Position numbers and translations under genes: made by a program. The notes beneath the pieces were generated by a model that saw nothing but the letters and a program-made list of their open reading frames with translations, had not been told where the DNA came from and ran no database searches. Below, piece after piece: positions 12,254 through 24,269 of a stretch of DNA of 64,000 nucleotides. How positions within the stretch are numbered: the first letter of the stretch is position 1; every line of letters starts with the position of its first letter. This DNA is from Collybiopsis luxurians FD-317 M1. Its lineage: Eukaryota; Basidiomycota; Agaricomycetes; Agaricales; Omphalotaceae. The stretch lies in NCBI GenBank assembly GCA_000827265.1, contig KN834861.1:82046-146045 (forward strand), read 5' to 3'.

Positions 12254-14057
12254 ATTCTGGGACGTTGGTGAGCGAAGTTAATAATGGTCAAAGGGGAACA
12301 ATGCGCACCGTCGAGGTCCTTATCAGACCAGCTGTCGTCTATGTGGATATCGGACAATACTTATAGCAGATTTAGCGCCCACGAAGCTGTTATAGTTATG
12401 ATAATACGAAAAACACTTTAACCGCGCATCCATTAAGCTTTCCACAGCTTCTAAGTGTGTGCATTCTAGCGGAAGCTTGAATGGGGGTATGCCTGCGGAC
12501 AACTTTTGAACTTAACAGAGATACACATGCCAAGCGACTTCGCAGCCTTCCAGGATCGATCCACTTAGCTTATTGGGAGCGCATGTTAGTCTGCGGCTCG
12601 TGCCGCAGCAAGTATCTCGTAGTAGGTTGGCCTTGCACAGTCGCTAACACTCCTATTTCTTTTTGTGGCTGGATGGCTTTATAGAGTTTGTAGCGTAGAT
12701 GTTGTGAGAAACGAAAAGCCTATTCGAGCTAGAGGAGCTCAGCTGTTCTTGTATGTAGGTCATTTGAGCCTCGAGGTAGCGCAGCTCGGAGACTACTCGG
12801 ATGCGTTAGGAAGAACGCCGTGACCGGCAAAACGCATTTTCTTCCTGAATCATTACTAACTCCCGCCTAATCAGGATCATAAGCTGCCCGAAATAGGTCA
12901 GTAGAGAACAATTCATGGCTTGATTCCGCAGTAAAGCGTTCTCAGGAGGTGTAAAACTCTTCGCAGCTTCGATTCATAGTTCAGGATGCATACCGGGGAT
13001 GTTCTGCCAGAGGCCTTTAGGAAGGGGGTAGCAAAGGATGCAGACGCTGAGCTTGTACGTGAAGCCCAACAGCATATGATGTACCGGCATGTAATCTTGT
13101 TCAGTTGGCAGTTGCCTTTCGGAACATTCTATACGGCCAGCCATCAACCACCCTACCCGCAGCTACCTAATATTAGAAGGTTTCCCAAGCAAAGCAGGGA
13201 CTCAGTGAAAGACAGGGCATCAACGAGGGCTTCGATGGCACTGTAAGTCCCGGAGCGAGGAGAGCAAGGCTAAGTGCCTGGATTAATGTGGCTTCAAATT
13301 GCGACAGACGAAAGAACAACCCGATCTCAACTCTAATGGCTACAAGTGGCTGGGCCGCCAATGTGAACTTTTCCCGACACTACCAGTGACGACTAAGGAA
13401 TGTTTGAAGTATATGATAGATATTTCATCATATCCAGGTATCATCTGAATCTTATACCCTCAAAAAGGGAAGAGAAATTCATTCAAGGAAAAGACTGTGG
13501 GATATCCATCGTTAGACAGGATAACTATTACACCTCAGTTGACGATTGAACAAGTGTCTTCCCGCAGAGGATCGAAATTCATCTGGTTCTGTTTAGTTAT
13601 GGCTGTCTCACTAGTAAGCAATTTAAGTAGTGTTTCATTCTTGAACACTTTACTGCTAGGGAACGCTGTAGCACAGCAAACAAGTTATCATAAGTTCACT
13701 TAATTACACTGAAATTACTTTAAACAAACAATAAAAGAGGATTTGTTTAAAGTAATTTTATTGTTCTGGCATTTCTTTAAGGTAATAAGTTCATGGTAAT
13801 GCTGCGAACTTAAGAGGACTTGTTCCCTGTATAGCGCCGCGAGAGGTTGGGTTTAATGACAAGGTCCAGTCTGCGACCCTGATATCCATCACAAACAGGT
13901 ATTGAGCCTTGGTCGGGACTTTTGAGCCGTCATATCACTGTTTTTGTTAGTTTGTTTTTTTTTTTTTGCTTTATCATGGTCATTGGATTGCCTTGAACAG
14001 TCTTTACGTCCATCAGACATTTCGTAGATGAAGTAAGTGTAACCAACTTTTGGACAA
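12254..14057. other. Intergenic, AT-rich, no gene seen
   Basis: No ORF with recognisable protein or coherent introns. It contains the RdRP 5' flank, a 12-nt T run near 13955 and one perfect hairpin (13712-13758, listed separately). Confidence 0.6.
13712..13758. repeat. Perfect 17-nt inverted repeat hairpin
   Basis: Arms 13712-13728 (aaattactttaaacaaa) and 13742-13758 are exact reverse complements with a 13-nt loop. AT-rich; could be a short MITE remnant, a terminator-like stem for RNA, or chance in AT-rich DNA. Confidence 0.7.
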
Positions 14058-15290
14058 CTATGTATTCTGGTCATTATCCGACTCTAAAATACTTGTGAAA
14101 GCTGTACTGTGGTGTCTTCTCGTTGACAAACTACCGTCTAAGGACTGATCCCGGCTAGCCAGGATCAATATAACTAATGGGTACATTCCCTAATATCCAG
14201 TATCAGAAAGGTCAGATGTACTATTTAGCAAGCAACAAGAGCTCATTAGTAATTACCGCAATTTGCAGATATACAGGGTTGCACAGATCTCCGAGGGTGC
14301 CTAATGGAAGTCGTATAATTACGGAAATCAAATTAATCACCTGCCGAAGGTGTCAGGAAGTAATCTGGTTTTGACTTCGACGAAGTGCCTTTCTCTCACC
14401 AGCAATAAACTATATAACACACCAGACTCGATCAACAAGGCCAGGATCCGACCACCATTAGCCCAAGTCAGATGAAACATCCTGCGAAAGTGCCTAAAGA
14501 GCTAAGTGAGTATTTATTTTTGGGAAGACATTGCATACTAACCATGCCCTGAGTGATATTATCGAGGTAGCCAATAAATTTGTAGCCAGAGATAGAACTA
14601 GGTCGGCTACATGGCACACATCGATAGCTCTTTTTAACCTGTTCTCTCTCTCTATATCTTGGGATGTGAAATTTTGTAAAAATGCTATGATAATAGTTGC
14701 CAAAGTGCTGCCTAGAAGAAGAGTAAATTTGATATTTGAGCTTTCCAAAGCTGAATGAAACAAACAGCAAGTGGCACACAGAGATGAAAATATACAGAAA
14801 AAAAGTGCCTTTTTATTATCATCTTTGCAAAGGATCCAGGCTCGCCACACTACAACTCCGTCTGTGAAAACGTACTGCATAGTTCGAATCAATGCAATCG
14901 AGACATAAATGGAAATAAAGTGATTTACTTACATTTAGGTACCATATATTTTGGTACAGGGTTATATATTTGGATGATTCATTGAAACCAATGAGCGTCA
15001 CTTTGACGATTTGCAGCAACGAAGTAACAGAGGCACCCATAATAAAAGTCGAGAAAATATACATGAATGTGGAGATTGCGAGTAGAAGTTTTCGGGCTGG
15101 ATCATGAAGTCCTTGATTCCTGAACAGTTGAAACAGTTACATAAGCGAGAAATTAGAAACAAGAAAATGCTGACAGTATGAGGTGTAATGCTTTGAAGAA
15201 GATCAGAGTGTAACTACCTATATTATATGAATCAATCATGAGGTTGCTACAGATGAATGATATGCACCATAGGCAAGCATTTGTGGTATT
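14058..15290 (-). CDS. VWRAW-family seven-TM protein, third local paralogue, uncertain N-terminus
   Basis: Clear exons on the minus strand: about 15117-14937 (QGLHDPARKLLLAIS plus TM), about 14892-14540 (TDGVVVWRAWILCKDD, LHS-type loop, then LATNLLATSIISLRAW), about 14492-14412 (GGRILALLIESGVLYSLLL), about 14355-14270 (VINLISVIIRLPLG) and a last exon with GMYPLVILILASRD ending at TAG 14060-14058. The last three line up with the LLLLIESGAMYC and ACYPIAVIILIN exons of the copies at 16598 and 26624. Candidate N-terminal pieces (MLAYGAYHSS near 15260, YTLIFFKALHLILSAF near 15190) are weak, so the 5' end may be degenerate. Function unknown; much more diverged from the other copies than they are from each other. 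Confidence 0.55.
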
Positions 15291-16597
15291 ATCCCAATCA
15301 CATGACTGGTGTTAAGGAGCAGTGTAATGGCAAGTTCATGTGTGTTTATGAGGGACCGGGTTATGGTGGTCATAGTCGGAACGAGTGTAACATTTCGTAA
15401 AGACGACTGCTTTTATATGGGCCATCTCATCAAACAGCAACAATGATGGATATGTGAAATTCGAAACACTCCGGACCACAGCAAGCCCATATGCAAGACG
15501 TAAGCGAATATATGGTATTGATGAAGGTCCTCTTCTAATACGGACCACGCTGGCCATGATGGCCGCAAGGAAAATTACTAAGCTCTAAAAGAGGAACTCG
15601 CAACCTGACAACCATATTTCGCGCCGTCATCGAGATGCGGTGATTCAATCAACACAAAATGAGCTTCCTTTTCGGCATAACTTGTTTAAAGGGACGGGAT
15701 TAATGTAGCCTGCTATACGCTATGTACTAGTCAAAACGTAGCCAACCCGTCCTGTTATCTTCTGTCAGAAGAAGACACCCTCATAAGTTTTAGCAGTATT
15801 TCACTTTCATTGCAGAATCTGAATAGCATTTGATCAAAGGAAATCACGGTGCACTTGGTTGAATTATACCTTCAAGATCTATCCTGGAAGTTAGAACAGG
15901 CACCAAGCTGATAGAAGTTTGCAGCATGCTCTGATGGTAAGCTCAAGATTATGAACACAAAAAGCTGTTTCAGAGTGATTCCAGACCGGTTCTTGGGTAA
16001 CAGCTTTTGCTTTCTGTAAAATAAAACTTTCTTTAAGAGCAAAAAGAACAATGATGTTTTGTCCTGTGACTTATGAAAAAGATGAGGTACGCTGTAACTT
16101 TCTATTTCAAATTCTTTTCAATGTACCTTACATGCAAAAAGTCATCCATTGTTAGAAGGATTTCAAGTGAAAAAGAACATCTTTCTTCAAATTTAACTAG
16201 GGTATTTTTGCCCACTTTTCCTTTTGTTCAGAGTTCTTATGGGACATGGGAATCATCTGAAGAGTATGATGGTTGCGCTAACTGGTGATAATAATCTGAT
16301 GCAACAAATTGAAGGCGTTTTTTTACGAATTATTGGCACTTAGCAGCTCATCTCCAGTACTTGAATAGTTACATCATATACTTGCTCTGACCTCTTCCTC
16401 ATGGATTTGAATAGATCAAATTTTACAAGTTGTGCATGATGAGTTCTGTTTATACATGTGGCTCCCCATGGTTGTTGGAGGTAGCATTATCGAAGCCATA
16501 GATACCCTGGCTTGGATAAAGGGTAAATTCAGATAATTCATTTTCAGGGTTGCTGGGCTCGCCCTTGGGGACACGTCAGTTATAGATGAGTGAGATT
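15291..16597. other. Intergenic; right part is the left flank of a segmental duplication
   Basis: No gene supported. From about 16300 the sequence resembles 26340-26620 (for example cttagcagctca at both, followed by similar Glu-rich antisense text), marking the left edge of the duplicated block. Confidence 0.5.
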
Positions 16598-17873
16598 CAA
16601 ACATCATTGCGCACATTGGTCTGGCTTATATGGATGCTTTCAATTACAGGAGAGCAGTCCCTATTGATCAAGATAATCACCGCAATGGGATAACATGCCT
16701 ATCAAAATTCATAAATCAACGATGGCTGTGAAAGAAAGCGGAGCATAAAAACTTACAGCAGAAAACATAGATAGTATTGCAACAACAGTCACACATTGCG
16801 CAGGAATTGCCACAAGTGTGTACATATTTAACAGTGCAAAGACAGTGTAGACAAACTGGATTGTGCAATACATTGCACCAGACTCAATCAACAAAAGTAG
16901 GATATTTTGAACCCTGGTTCTTCGGTGGACTGCAGCTCCCATCATAATATGATGGTGATCCCTGAAGCATTCATATTGTTAGAACCAAATGTTGGAGTTC
17001 AAAGGCCAGGACACTTGCCATGCCTTCCATGCGATTGAACATGTTGCAAAGATGTTTACAACTAAAGAAAGCAGGATTGATAACCAGCCAAAAGTGGCAG
17101 CATCGTTAACTGCTGATGTATGGATCTCGATATTATCCAAAATGCAATTTGTAACATTAATTCCTAGGGAAAACGGGCTCGTAGACACAATATGGTGAGT
17201 GCTAACTCACATACCAATGTTGGCAACCATGAGAAACTCAAACACAAGCTTCACGAGCCTGGAATGTTGAAAAAAAAGCCATGCCCTCCAGACTACCATA
17301 AAATCACTTAGAATTACCTGCATAATGGGATTGTTCATTGAACAAATGGTGAAAAGCAAAAGGCTCACACAAATTGTTGAAGGCCAATCTGCCATATATT
17401 GGAGTGAGAAAAGGTTTGAATCTGTTACCAGGGCCTGGTTCTGTAGTCTTCTATTAGGTTTTATTTGCATGAAAAAAGACCAGTTGAGAATCAAGTCAAA
17501 AAGACCAATGTACAGAACCTCCCAGGAAAAGGCAATGAATATTATGATCAAGCAAGTGCAAAGTTTCATTTGGGGGCCAGTCCGAGGTTTTGTTCTGGTG
17601 GTAAAAATTCAGATAAAAATATATCCTTGGAGTCAGATACTTGATAAGCATGCGAGTTCCAGCATTTCATACACTAGAAGATTTAGGGCAATGAATAATC
17701 CTAAAAGAAATATGCCTGGAGATAAAATTGTATTCAGCTCCAATTAAGAAATTAAAATTGTCAGCAATCATGGCATGCCTACCATAGCTCATTGTCACCA
17801 CTATTAAAGCCACAATGCTGTCATAGCTAGCACTAGAAAGGGTAGAAATAGTCTGTAGCTCCTCTGGAGTCAT
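16598..17873 (-). CDS. VWRAW-family seven-TM protein, duplicate A
   Basis: Seven exons from ATG 17873-17871 (MTPEELQTISTLSSASYDS) to TGA 16600-16598. Exon 2 gives GIFLLGLFIALNLLV, exon 3 SWEVLYIGLFDLILN then QYMADWPSTICVSL, exon 4 VILSDFMVVWRAWLFF, exon 5 GINVTNCILDNIEIHT with a TM ending CSIAWKAW, exon 6 RRTRVQNILLLLIESGAMYC, exon 7 ACYPIAVIILIN with a hydrophilic tail. All introns have GT/AG ends and lengths of 45-60 nt. About seven hydrophobic segments. It is very close to the gene at 26624-27916, with the same intron positions, and lies in the same head-to-head pair with a Ser/Thr-rich protein gene on the plus strand. Molecular function unknown to me; the family is restricted to basidiomycetes as far as I recognise it. 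Confidence 0.72.
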
Positions 17874-19767
17874 CAGTGAACTGGGAGCACATTGTGTGGC
17901 AGCAGGCCCTTCTATTTATGAGTAATGGAAAAGTTATGAGATAAATTGTGGTTTCGCGGGTCATTTTTATTGTTTCATTAAATTCAAGTATTGAGCTCTA
18001 TAAATGGGGGCACTGCGGTCTGATTATCTATTCTCAAACCTTAGTCGCCCCATAGATCTGTGATACCAGCTGTCATTAGGTTGACAGTTTGTTGATTTAA
18101 ATTTTGCATACCATAGCATTGGATAGCAAGATGCATGAGCGTGGATACAAACAGGTTCAGGAGTATATATTTGCTGATTACCAATTACATCCTGACAATT
18201 CTTCCATCACTTTACAAGCAATTGCTGCATACTGTCTCCATTGCATAATGTACACGGCCTATTTAGTTTCACACCTTTTGGAAAGTATATTACTTGATCC
18301 AGCCCATTTGCAATGTATTCTAGGAGTCGGCATCAGGTTATTACTTAGGATCCATCCGCTCATACCCTCCTGCGATCGATTGTTCTTCGGCAACAAAAGG
18401 GGTTTTCGGACTAGTCGAAGCCGTTTGAGGACCAGTCGTCAAAATTGGATAGGATGATGATGATGGTTGATGGTAGTGGTGAGTGATGGCTGCCAAGATT
18501 TATAAACGCGATCTGACAGATGCGGATGAAACTTTAGATTGATACAATTGTCAGTTAGTGCAGTCTGAAAACTGGTTTCCATAGCATCTGAACACTTGAG
18601 ACCGACCTATTCAAGAGAACAAACTGATTCATGTCTCCATAGTTTCCTGTGGATTCCAAAGTTGCACCATCATTTGAGAATCCGGATCTAGTGGCACACT
18701 CATGGTCATCAGAAAGACCAGTAAATCATCTATTTGCAATACGATGCTACTTGGTCGCTAGACCTCTTCACCCTTGAAATAAACAGTGTTGGTTATATTA
18801 CTTTTTTTTCATACCAGATAAGTGGCAGTACGCATAGGCAGGCACTGAATACAGTATACTAAGCTGTCGGTGAAAATAGCTCTGTGGATTAGAAGATGGT
18901 AGGATATGGGTTGAAACATCCATCATCTATCGAATATCAGAAGGCCCCAGCAGATTAGCAAAATCAAGAGTTTGAAGTCGTCAACTTAAGCTGAACCAAA
19001 ATTGCTGTACTCATAAGGTCGCGAGGCAGTACGTACACTGTGGTGGAATGAGAATTTTGCAGGCGAAATAAATTCTGTAATTCAATTTGGGCAAGTAAGT
19101 ATCTTTGGCCTGAAAAAAGATTCTGGGAATGGTAGCTGTTTTGCATGGATTGGTAATATAAAAGTTCTAATTTCGGACAACATATTTTATGTTTTTTACA
19201 TGTTATTTATCTTCTTTGATGGCAAGTGAAACCTATTACTTACCTGGTTCTTGGGTAATAAAATTCCGCTCGGCAGAATGAATCAGCGGGTAATAAGAAT
19301 TCACTAGCCACCGAATGAGTATTTTTCAATTCAGCTTGGTGTGATTGTACCTCATTCAGCTTGTTTGATTGATGAAGATTCGGTGGGCTTACTGATTCTG
19401 ATTCTTTATTTTTGGTATGCTATTCCGCCGGGGGGAAAATTTTCCACTTTGGGTGTGTTTCACTCGTCCCAAAAGAAAGCTAATTGCCTTTGAACAGATA
19501 AAATGTGTTCAAAATTACAATTGCATCATCAACAATTTTACATGCAAAACAGACTACCTTTCCTGGAAACTTTTTCAGGAGAAAATGTATTTAATTGCCC
19601 AAATTTAATTACGGAATTTATTTTGCTTACAAAAGTGATATAAGACCGAGACTATCACAGCCCGTTGCACTTTCCCTCAAAGTACTTAGGGCCTTTTGAG
19701 CTGGAGAATTGTTGAGATTACTGTAAGTCTTTGTAAATGACTTTTATATTTTACCTCCTGCTCAAAG
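17874..19767. promoter_or_regulatory. Shared spacer of divergent pair A, with duplicated non-coding block
   Basis: About 1.9 kb between the two divergent genes. The part 17990-18620 matches 28040-29120 in duplicate B in scattered blocks, best at 18360-18480 versus 28930-29060 (aaaaggggttt, gtttgaggacc, gatgatg motifs in the same order). From about 18650 to 19640 there is roughly 1 kb of AT-rich sequence with no counterpart in B, so either A gained or B lost it. No gene is supported inside. Confidence 0.5.
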
Positions 19768-20550
19768 CATCACTGACAACAGTATCGACTCATCAATACC
19801 CTCGGTCACCACTCTTTCCAAACTGTCAACCGGCACTGACCTCACAGAAACCACGAGTAACATACTGAGTGCCCCTGCTCAGAGTCCTTCGTGGCTCTGG
19901 TACAATAGAACAGCCGAATTCAAGTCAGAATTCGCACATGGATTCACCTTGCAATCCATTCTTCCCTTGCCTTCAACCGGCCCTACAGTTACTACCTTTG
20001 GCGGTGCAGATAAGACAAGGGCTGATCCTGCCAGTCTGTTTTCCACAGCCAGCTCCAGTGGATCTTTTTCTGGCAATATCAACGATCCCTCAGATACATC
20101 CCGCATTGTATCTGGATATCCGATGGGGACATCGGCGTTCTCTGGAAGTTCCAGGTAATTCTATCAAAATTACTCTGCTCTCTTTGCTCATGATGATCTA
20201 CTACCTGGGGCTATTTCTTACTACTCTATTTTGAATTCAGTTCAGAGTCATCTTTCTTTGCACAATCAACTATTTCCCTCTCGTCCCTTTCCACATGGAT
20301 GTCCGGTACAGAGTCTCCTGTCCCTAAACAGCCATCCTCAGAAAATATTTCAGTCCAAAATCATAATTCTGCATCTACAACAGTAATTGCCGGCAGTGTA
20401 GCTGGGTCCCAACAGTCTTCCCCAGGAAATACTAGTACAGCCCAAAATCATAATTCTAGTGCAGCTACAATAGTAATGACCGGAAGTGTCACTGGGTCAA
20501 TGCTCACATTGTTGGTCATCACAGTCAGCATTTTGCTTGTCCTCTGTTAA
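19768..20550 (+). CDS. Ser/Thr-rich protein with C-terminal tandem repeats and GPI-like tail, duplicate A
   Basis: Main exon begins after an AG at 19767 (ITDNSIDSSIPSVTT) and runs to about 20156, followed by an intron of about 80 nt and a last exon with SLSSLSTWMSGTESP, two tandem copies of a QNHNS-A-T-VMTGSVTGS unit and a hydrophobic end MLTLLVITVSILLVLC at TAA 20548-20550. The composition and a short hydrophobic C-terminus after Gly-Ser suggest a GPI-anchored or wall-associated mucin-like protein; this is inference. No signal peptide or ATG is seen upstream: where duplicate B has an ATG exon (29272), the matching place here (about 19705) has lost the ATG and reads into TGA. This copy may therefore be a pseudogene or start in an unseen exon. 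Confidence 0.5.
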
Positions 20551-20909
20551 GAATGTGTTATTCTAGAAGGGACTCATGCTGTGCTCCATATTTCTTACTC
20601 ATTATCCTCAGTAGACTTTATTACAAATTCATGGAATGAAATTGTTTTTCATCTGCGCCTAATACTAGACAGAAAGTTTTATATTTGTAGCTTTGCTGGG
20701 ACAAACTTGTGATTGTCATTATCTTTAAGAGGCCAAGGGGTGTGCAGTTGGTTATTGCCCAATATAACGTTCCCTTTCAGTCATAAGGACTCTTGGCAAC
20801 TAAACTACAACAGGTATATTGTATTTTCTTTATCAGGAGTGTTTGTAGTATGTGAAATATATGGTCATTCTTCTGCTATTTTAAAACCTAACTTATGACC
20901 ACTGTCTGG

Positions 20910-20917
20910 CTTACAAA
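20910..20917 (+). repeat. Left 8-bp target-site duplication of hAT-like element
   Basis: cttacaaa directly before the terminal inverted repeat; identical octamer at 23551-23558. Confidence 0.88.
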
Positions 20918-23550
20918 TAGTGCTGGGGAGGGTTGGGTTGGGCTGGGTTGGGCTGGGTCAGGGTCAGGAATGTGAGAGAGTGGGCCGCCGCGATAAATTG
21001 TGCGGCAGATATGAGTCTGGACTTTATTCAGATGCAAAGGTAAAAAGCCACGGAAGGTTTACCTCTGCAGCATTGCAAATCAACATGCTGGGGATTTGGA
21101 GCTTCAAACAGACCACTGATGAAGCTATGTACCTGCCCGCAGTCAGGTCTCTGTTTTCCTGTCGCTCAAAGTACATGTCACTTTTGACTTGACTGCGTAT
21201 TTTCCTGTGCTAGCACCCACTGGGTACCATAAAAACAGAAAACGATACAGCTATTGCCAAGTGGACACGAGTGAACCGGCGCAGAGTCCAGACCAAGCAG
21301 ATATGACGAGCTTGTGCAAATTGACCTTGGCAGATGCTGCGCCTGATTCAGTTGGATGTATACCTCATTCTTGGGCAAGAAAAATTGCGGTTTTCTGTGG
21401 TCTTTTTGAAAGGAAAAGATACATAAATGAGTTGAAAGGCCAGTAGGCTTGTTGAGTAATAATCGTTGCCAGGCTGAGAACAATTGCCAGATCGCGGGAA
21501 AAAAATGATGCTGCATAAAAAGCCGATGGAGCGGCGCTGGAAAGAGTTGTTCCTGTTCCTTTTACTACATATACCTCATTTTCCTCTCGCTGGACGAGCA
21601 TAGCCTGCTCATCACTCATCCCTTTATCTTCTTTCTGGAATACTTACCTGAATAAATAAGATACATAAATTTACAGTGTATATAAGGTGTACAGACAATG
21701 ATTGTAGTAGGAAACAGGAACACTCATTGAGATGAGTAGCAGTTGGATGTAAGTGTATATGTGTATATGTATGCGACATGATTTGAAGGGATGGTACAAG
21801 TGTTGAGAATATGTAGTCAGCTGCATGTGAGACTGTGTGTGGGTGCCATAAATGTGTGCAGGTACATGATAGATGGTCAGAACTTCATAGTCGGACTAGC
21901 AATGACCCAAAATAAGACAAATGAAAGAAGAAAAAAAACCTAACACGAGAGAACAAGGGATTACAACTAAGGAAAGACATTAACCTGCAATGACCTGACA
22001 TCCATTCTCCATAAGATAAAAGACCCTTTTGTCAGAAAGAAAACCAAGGGGTTCCATTTTCATGCATTCCATTGTGGACAAAAACATTCCCTCGTTTGTC
22101 TATAATTCTCGAAATGAAGTGATTGCCATTTGCGAAGTAAATGACACCTCTAAGGGAGTATCTTACTCAATGCCATGCACCAGTGCAAAAAACTCACAAT
22201 CAATAGCAATAACCATTGTACTCTTGACATTGAAGGCTATTATAGGCACCGGGAAAGCAACAGAAAACTTACAGTATGTCAGGGAACAGCACTCGGTGCA
22301 GCAATTGTAAACTGAGGGTGGTGCCAATTGAAACCATGCACCAGTGCTGACAGGAGGTCAACTGTACAGACCGCTGAATAGAGATGCAGGGGGATTGTTG
22401 GGAGGATGGGGGAAAATATGGCCCGCCGAGCAAATGATTTTGCAAGTAATGCATGGAGCATGGAGCATTAGCAAATTCTCTGTGACATCAACACAGGAGC
22501 CAAAGGCACCCCACTGCAGATATGGAAGATGACCCACTGACATACAAAAACTGTCCCTAACATTTCCAGAGTTCCAATATGTAGTATATGTAGACATAAA
22601 CCCTCAAAAATAGAAGGAAGATTTTTAAGGACACAGAGTGAAAAAAATTAGCCTGGAAAAGCTACATGTAGGAGATATTGTTGATGTGGGCTTCACCGTG
22701 ATCGCAGTAGGGAGCAGAAGGCAGAGAGGCACAGCAAAAGTCCTAATGCTACTGCAAACAATTACGTTACTGAATGGAGAGCATAGGCAGGTGAGTGGCA
22801 CAGCAGGGACAAGGCAAAATGGAACATATACTAAAGCATGAAGCAGGAGTGGATCCAAAAATGAGCAAGGAATGCAATGCAGAAACCAATAATAAACCAC
22901 ATTAGAAAGTGAAAGAGCATCGAGGATGAAGAGGACATGGAGGAAATGAGGAAAGGACTAAAGAGAGTGACAACAGACAAGTAGAAAGGGAACAGAACAC
23001 ATAGGGTACACCACAGCAGAGGGCATTTATTAGAAGTGACGAATAAAAATTTCTTGGAATTAATGAATATACACAGTCACAAAAGAGACTGTGAGATGTC
23101 ACATCAAGGGAGGTCTCCCACAGACCATGTATAGGGAAAAACATAAGCATTTGAATAGCCACTCTCCCATGTGTGACAAGCTCGCTTGCTCAATAAAGAT
23201 GAATCCTCCATTATATTCCGGACTTGTAAAATTCTGACCCTGACCCAAGTCTGAGGGCTGGATTAGCCTGGGTTGGGCTGGGTCATGGTCAAAACCTGGG
23301 TCAGCCCTTGTAATGAGCCTGATGGAAGAGGGTAAGACACTCGGAATTACCATAGATAACATGCACATTTCTTATAAGATACACATTTAATCAGTAGATG
23401 TAGCCAAACTTGATCTTACTTCTGACCCAAGTACCCGGGTCAGCAAAATCCTGGCCCAGACCCTTGACCCAGCCCAGCCCAACCCTGACCCAAGCTGAGT
23501 TGGGTTGGGTCATGGGCCAGTGACCTGACCCCTGACCCTCCCCAACACTA
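20918..23550. mobile_element. Non-autonomous hAT-like DNA transposon, 2633 bp
   Basis: Ends are inverted: the left reads tagtgctggggagggt, the right read in reverse tagtgttggggagggt (15 of 16). It is flanked by a perfect 8-bp duplication, the hallmark length of the hAT superfamily, and the TAGTG terminus also fits hAT. Near both ends are arrays of ggg-t-tgggctgggtca-type G-rich motifs (20925-20970, 23260-23300, 23440-23550), like hAT subterminal transposase-binding repeats. I see no RNase-H-fold transposase or hAT C-terminal dimerisation motif. The best internal frame (minus, ATG 21619, MSDEQAMLVQREENEVYVVK) has hydrophobic stretches but no family I recognise, and could be captured sequence. 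Insertion is 367 bp downstream of the Ser/Thr-rich gene of duplicate A and absent from duplicate B. Confidence 0.85.
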
Positions 23551-23558
23551 CTTACAAA
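23551..23558 (+). repeat. Right 8-bp target-site duplication of hAT-like element
   Basis: cttacaaa directly after the right terminal inverted repeat, identical to 20910-20917. Confidence 0.88.
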
Positions 23559-24269
23559 AGCAACTGGTCTCCAGACCAGATATTTATTGAATATAATAAA
23601 GATGGTCCTGTTAAGAGATGATGAGTCACATACTTTGAGTGTTACATTCTGAGTACAGCTGAGTGATTGCCACTGAACTGCTCATAGAATATTTTTAGTT
23701 CTCACATCCTAAGCTGATTAAGATCTTAGGCCTTAATCCCATCATGTGCCACTAAATAGTGTAGCTTCATGGAATGCCCAATCTAATAGATACATTAACA
23801 AGGGTTGATAATATGATCAATAGAATGCCACTGACTGGGAACTGATTCAAGTTTATGTTAGCACACCACTGCTGATGAGTCAACAGGTTGACTGCTGTTT
23901 CCAGTGATCCTGTAGTCTGGAGAAGTCTGAATTGGGCAAGATACTTGTGAGATACTATTGGAAATGTTCTTGGGTTTTGTTTTCTAGTTCTATACACAGA
24001 AAATGCAAGCTGTACCTTTGGGTCATAAGGACCCCCAGACCCCCCCCCCCCCCCAAAACTGTTGTGTCAGGCAGCAACTTTTTGCACACCCCTTGTAAGA
24101 GGCTGAATTGAATTGAACCGAAACATGAGGTGACACCCCTCAAGTTCACCTTTTCTATCAAGGTTCTCATCAGTCTTGCTATTCTTGAAAAATGCAGGGG
24201 TGTGGTGATTCATCTAGAATTCATATACATTATGCTCTAGGCTACACTCTTACAGAGTAAAATAATCCA
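23559..24269. other. Intergenic, contains a 15-nt C run
   Basis: No gene supported. A homopolymer of 15 C is at 24040-24054, preceded by another C-rich stretch. Confidence 0.5.

Noticed and set aside
15336..15557. ORF upstream of the third VWRAW gene as its first exon
   Set aside because: The text (MASVVRIRRGPSS) does not match exon 1 of the paralogues.
18104..18457. 117-codon plus ORF in the spacer of pair A
   Set aside because: Begins at a non-ATG codon and its conserved part matches the non-coding block of B in a way that does not preserve the frame.
20918..23550. GGGTTGGGCT arrays as interstitial telomere repeats
   Set aside because: The unit is not TTAGGG, is irregular, and sits exactly at the ends of a TIR-bounded element.
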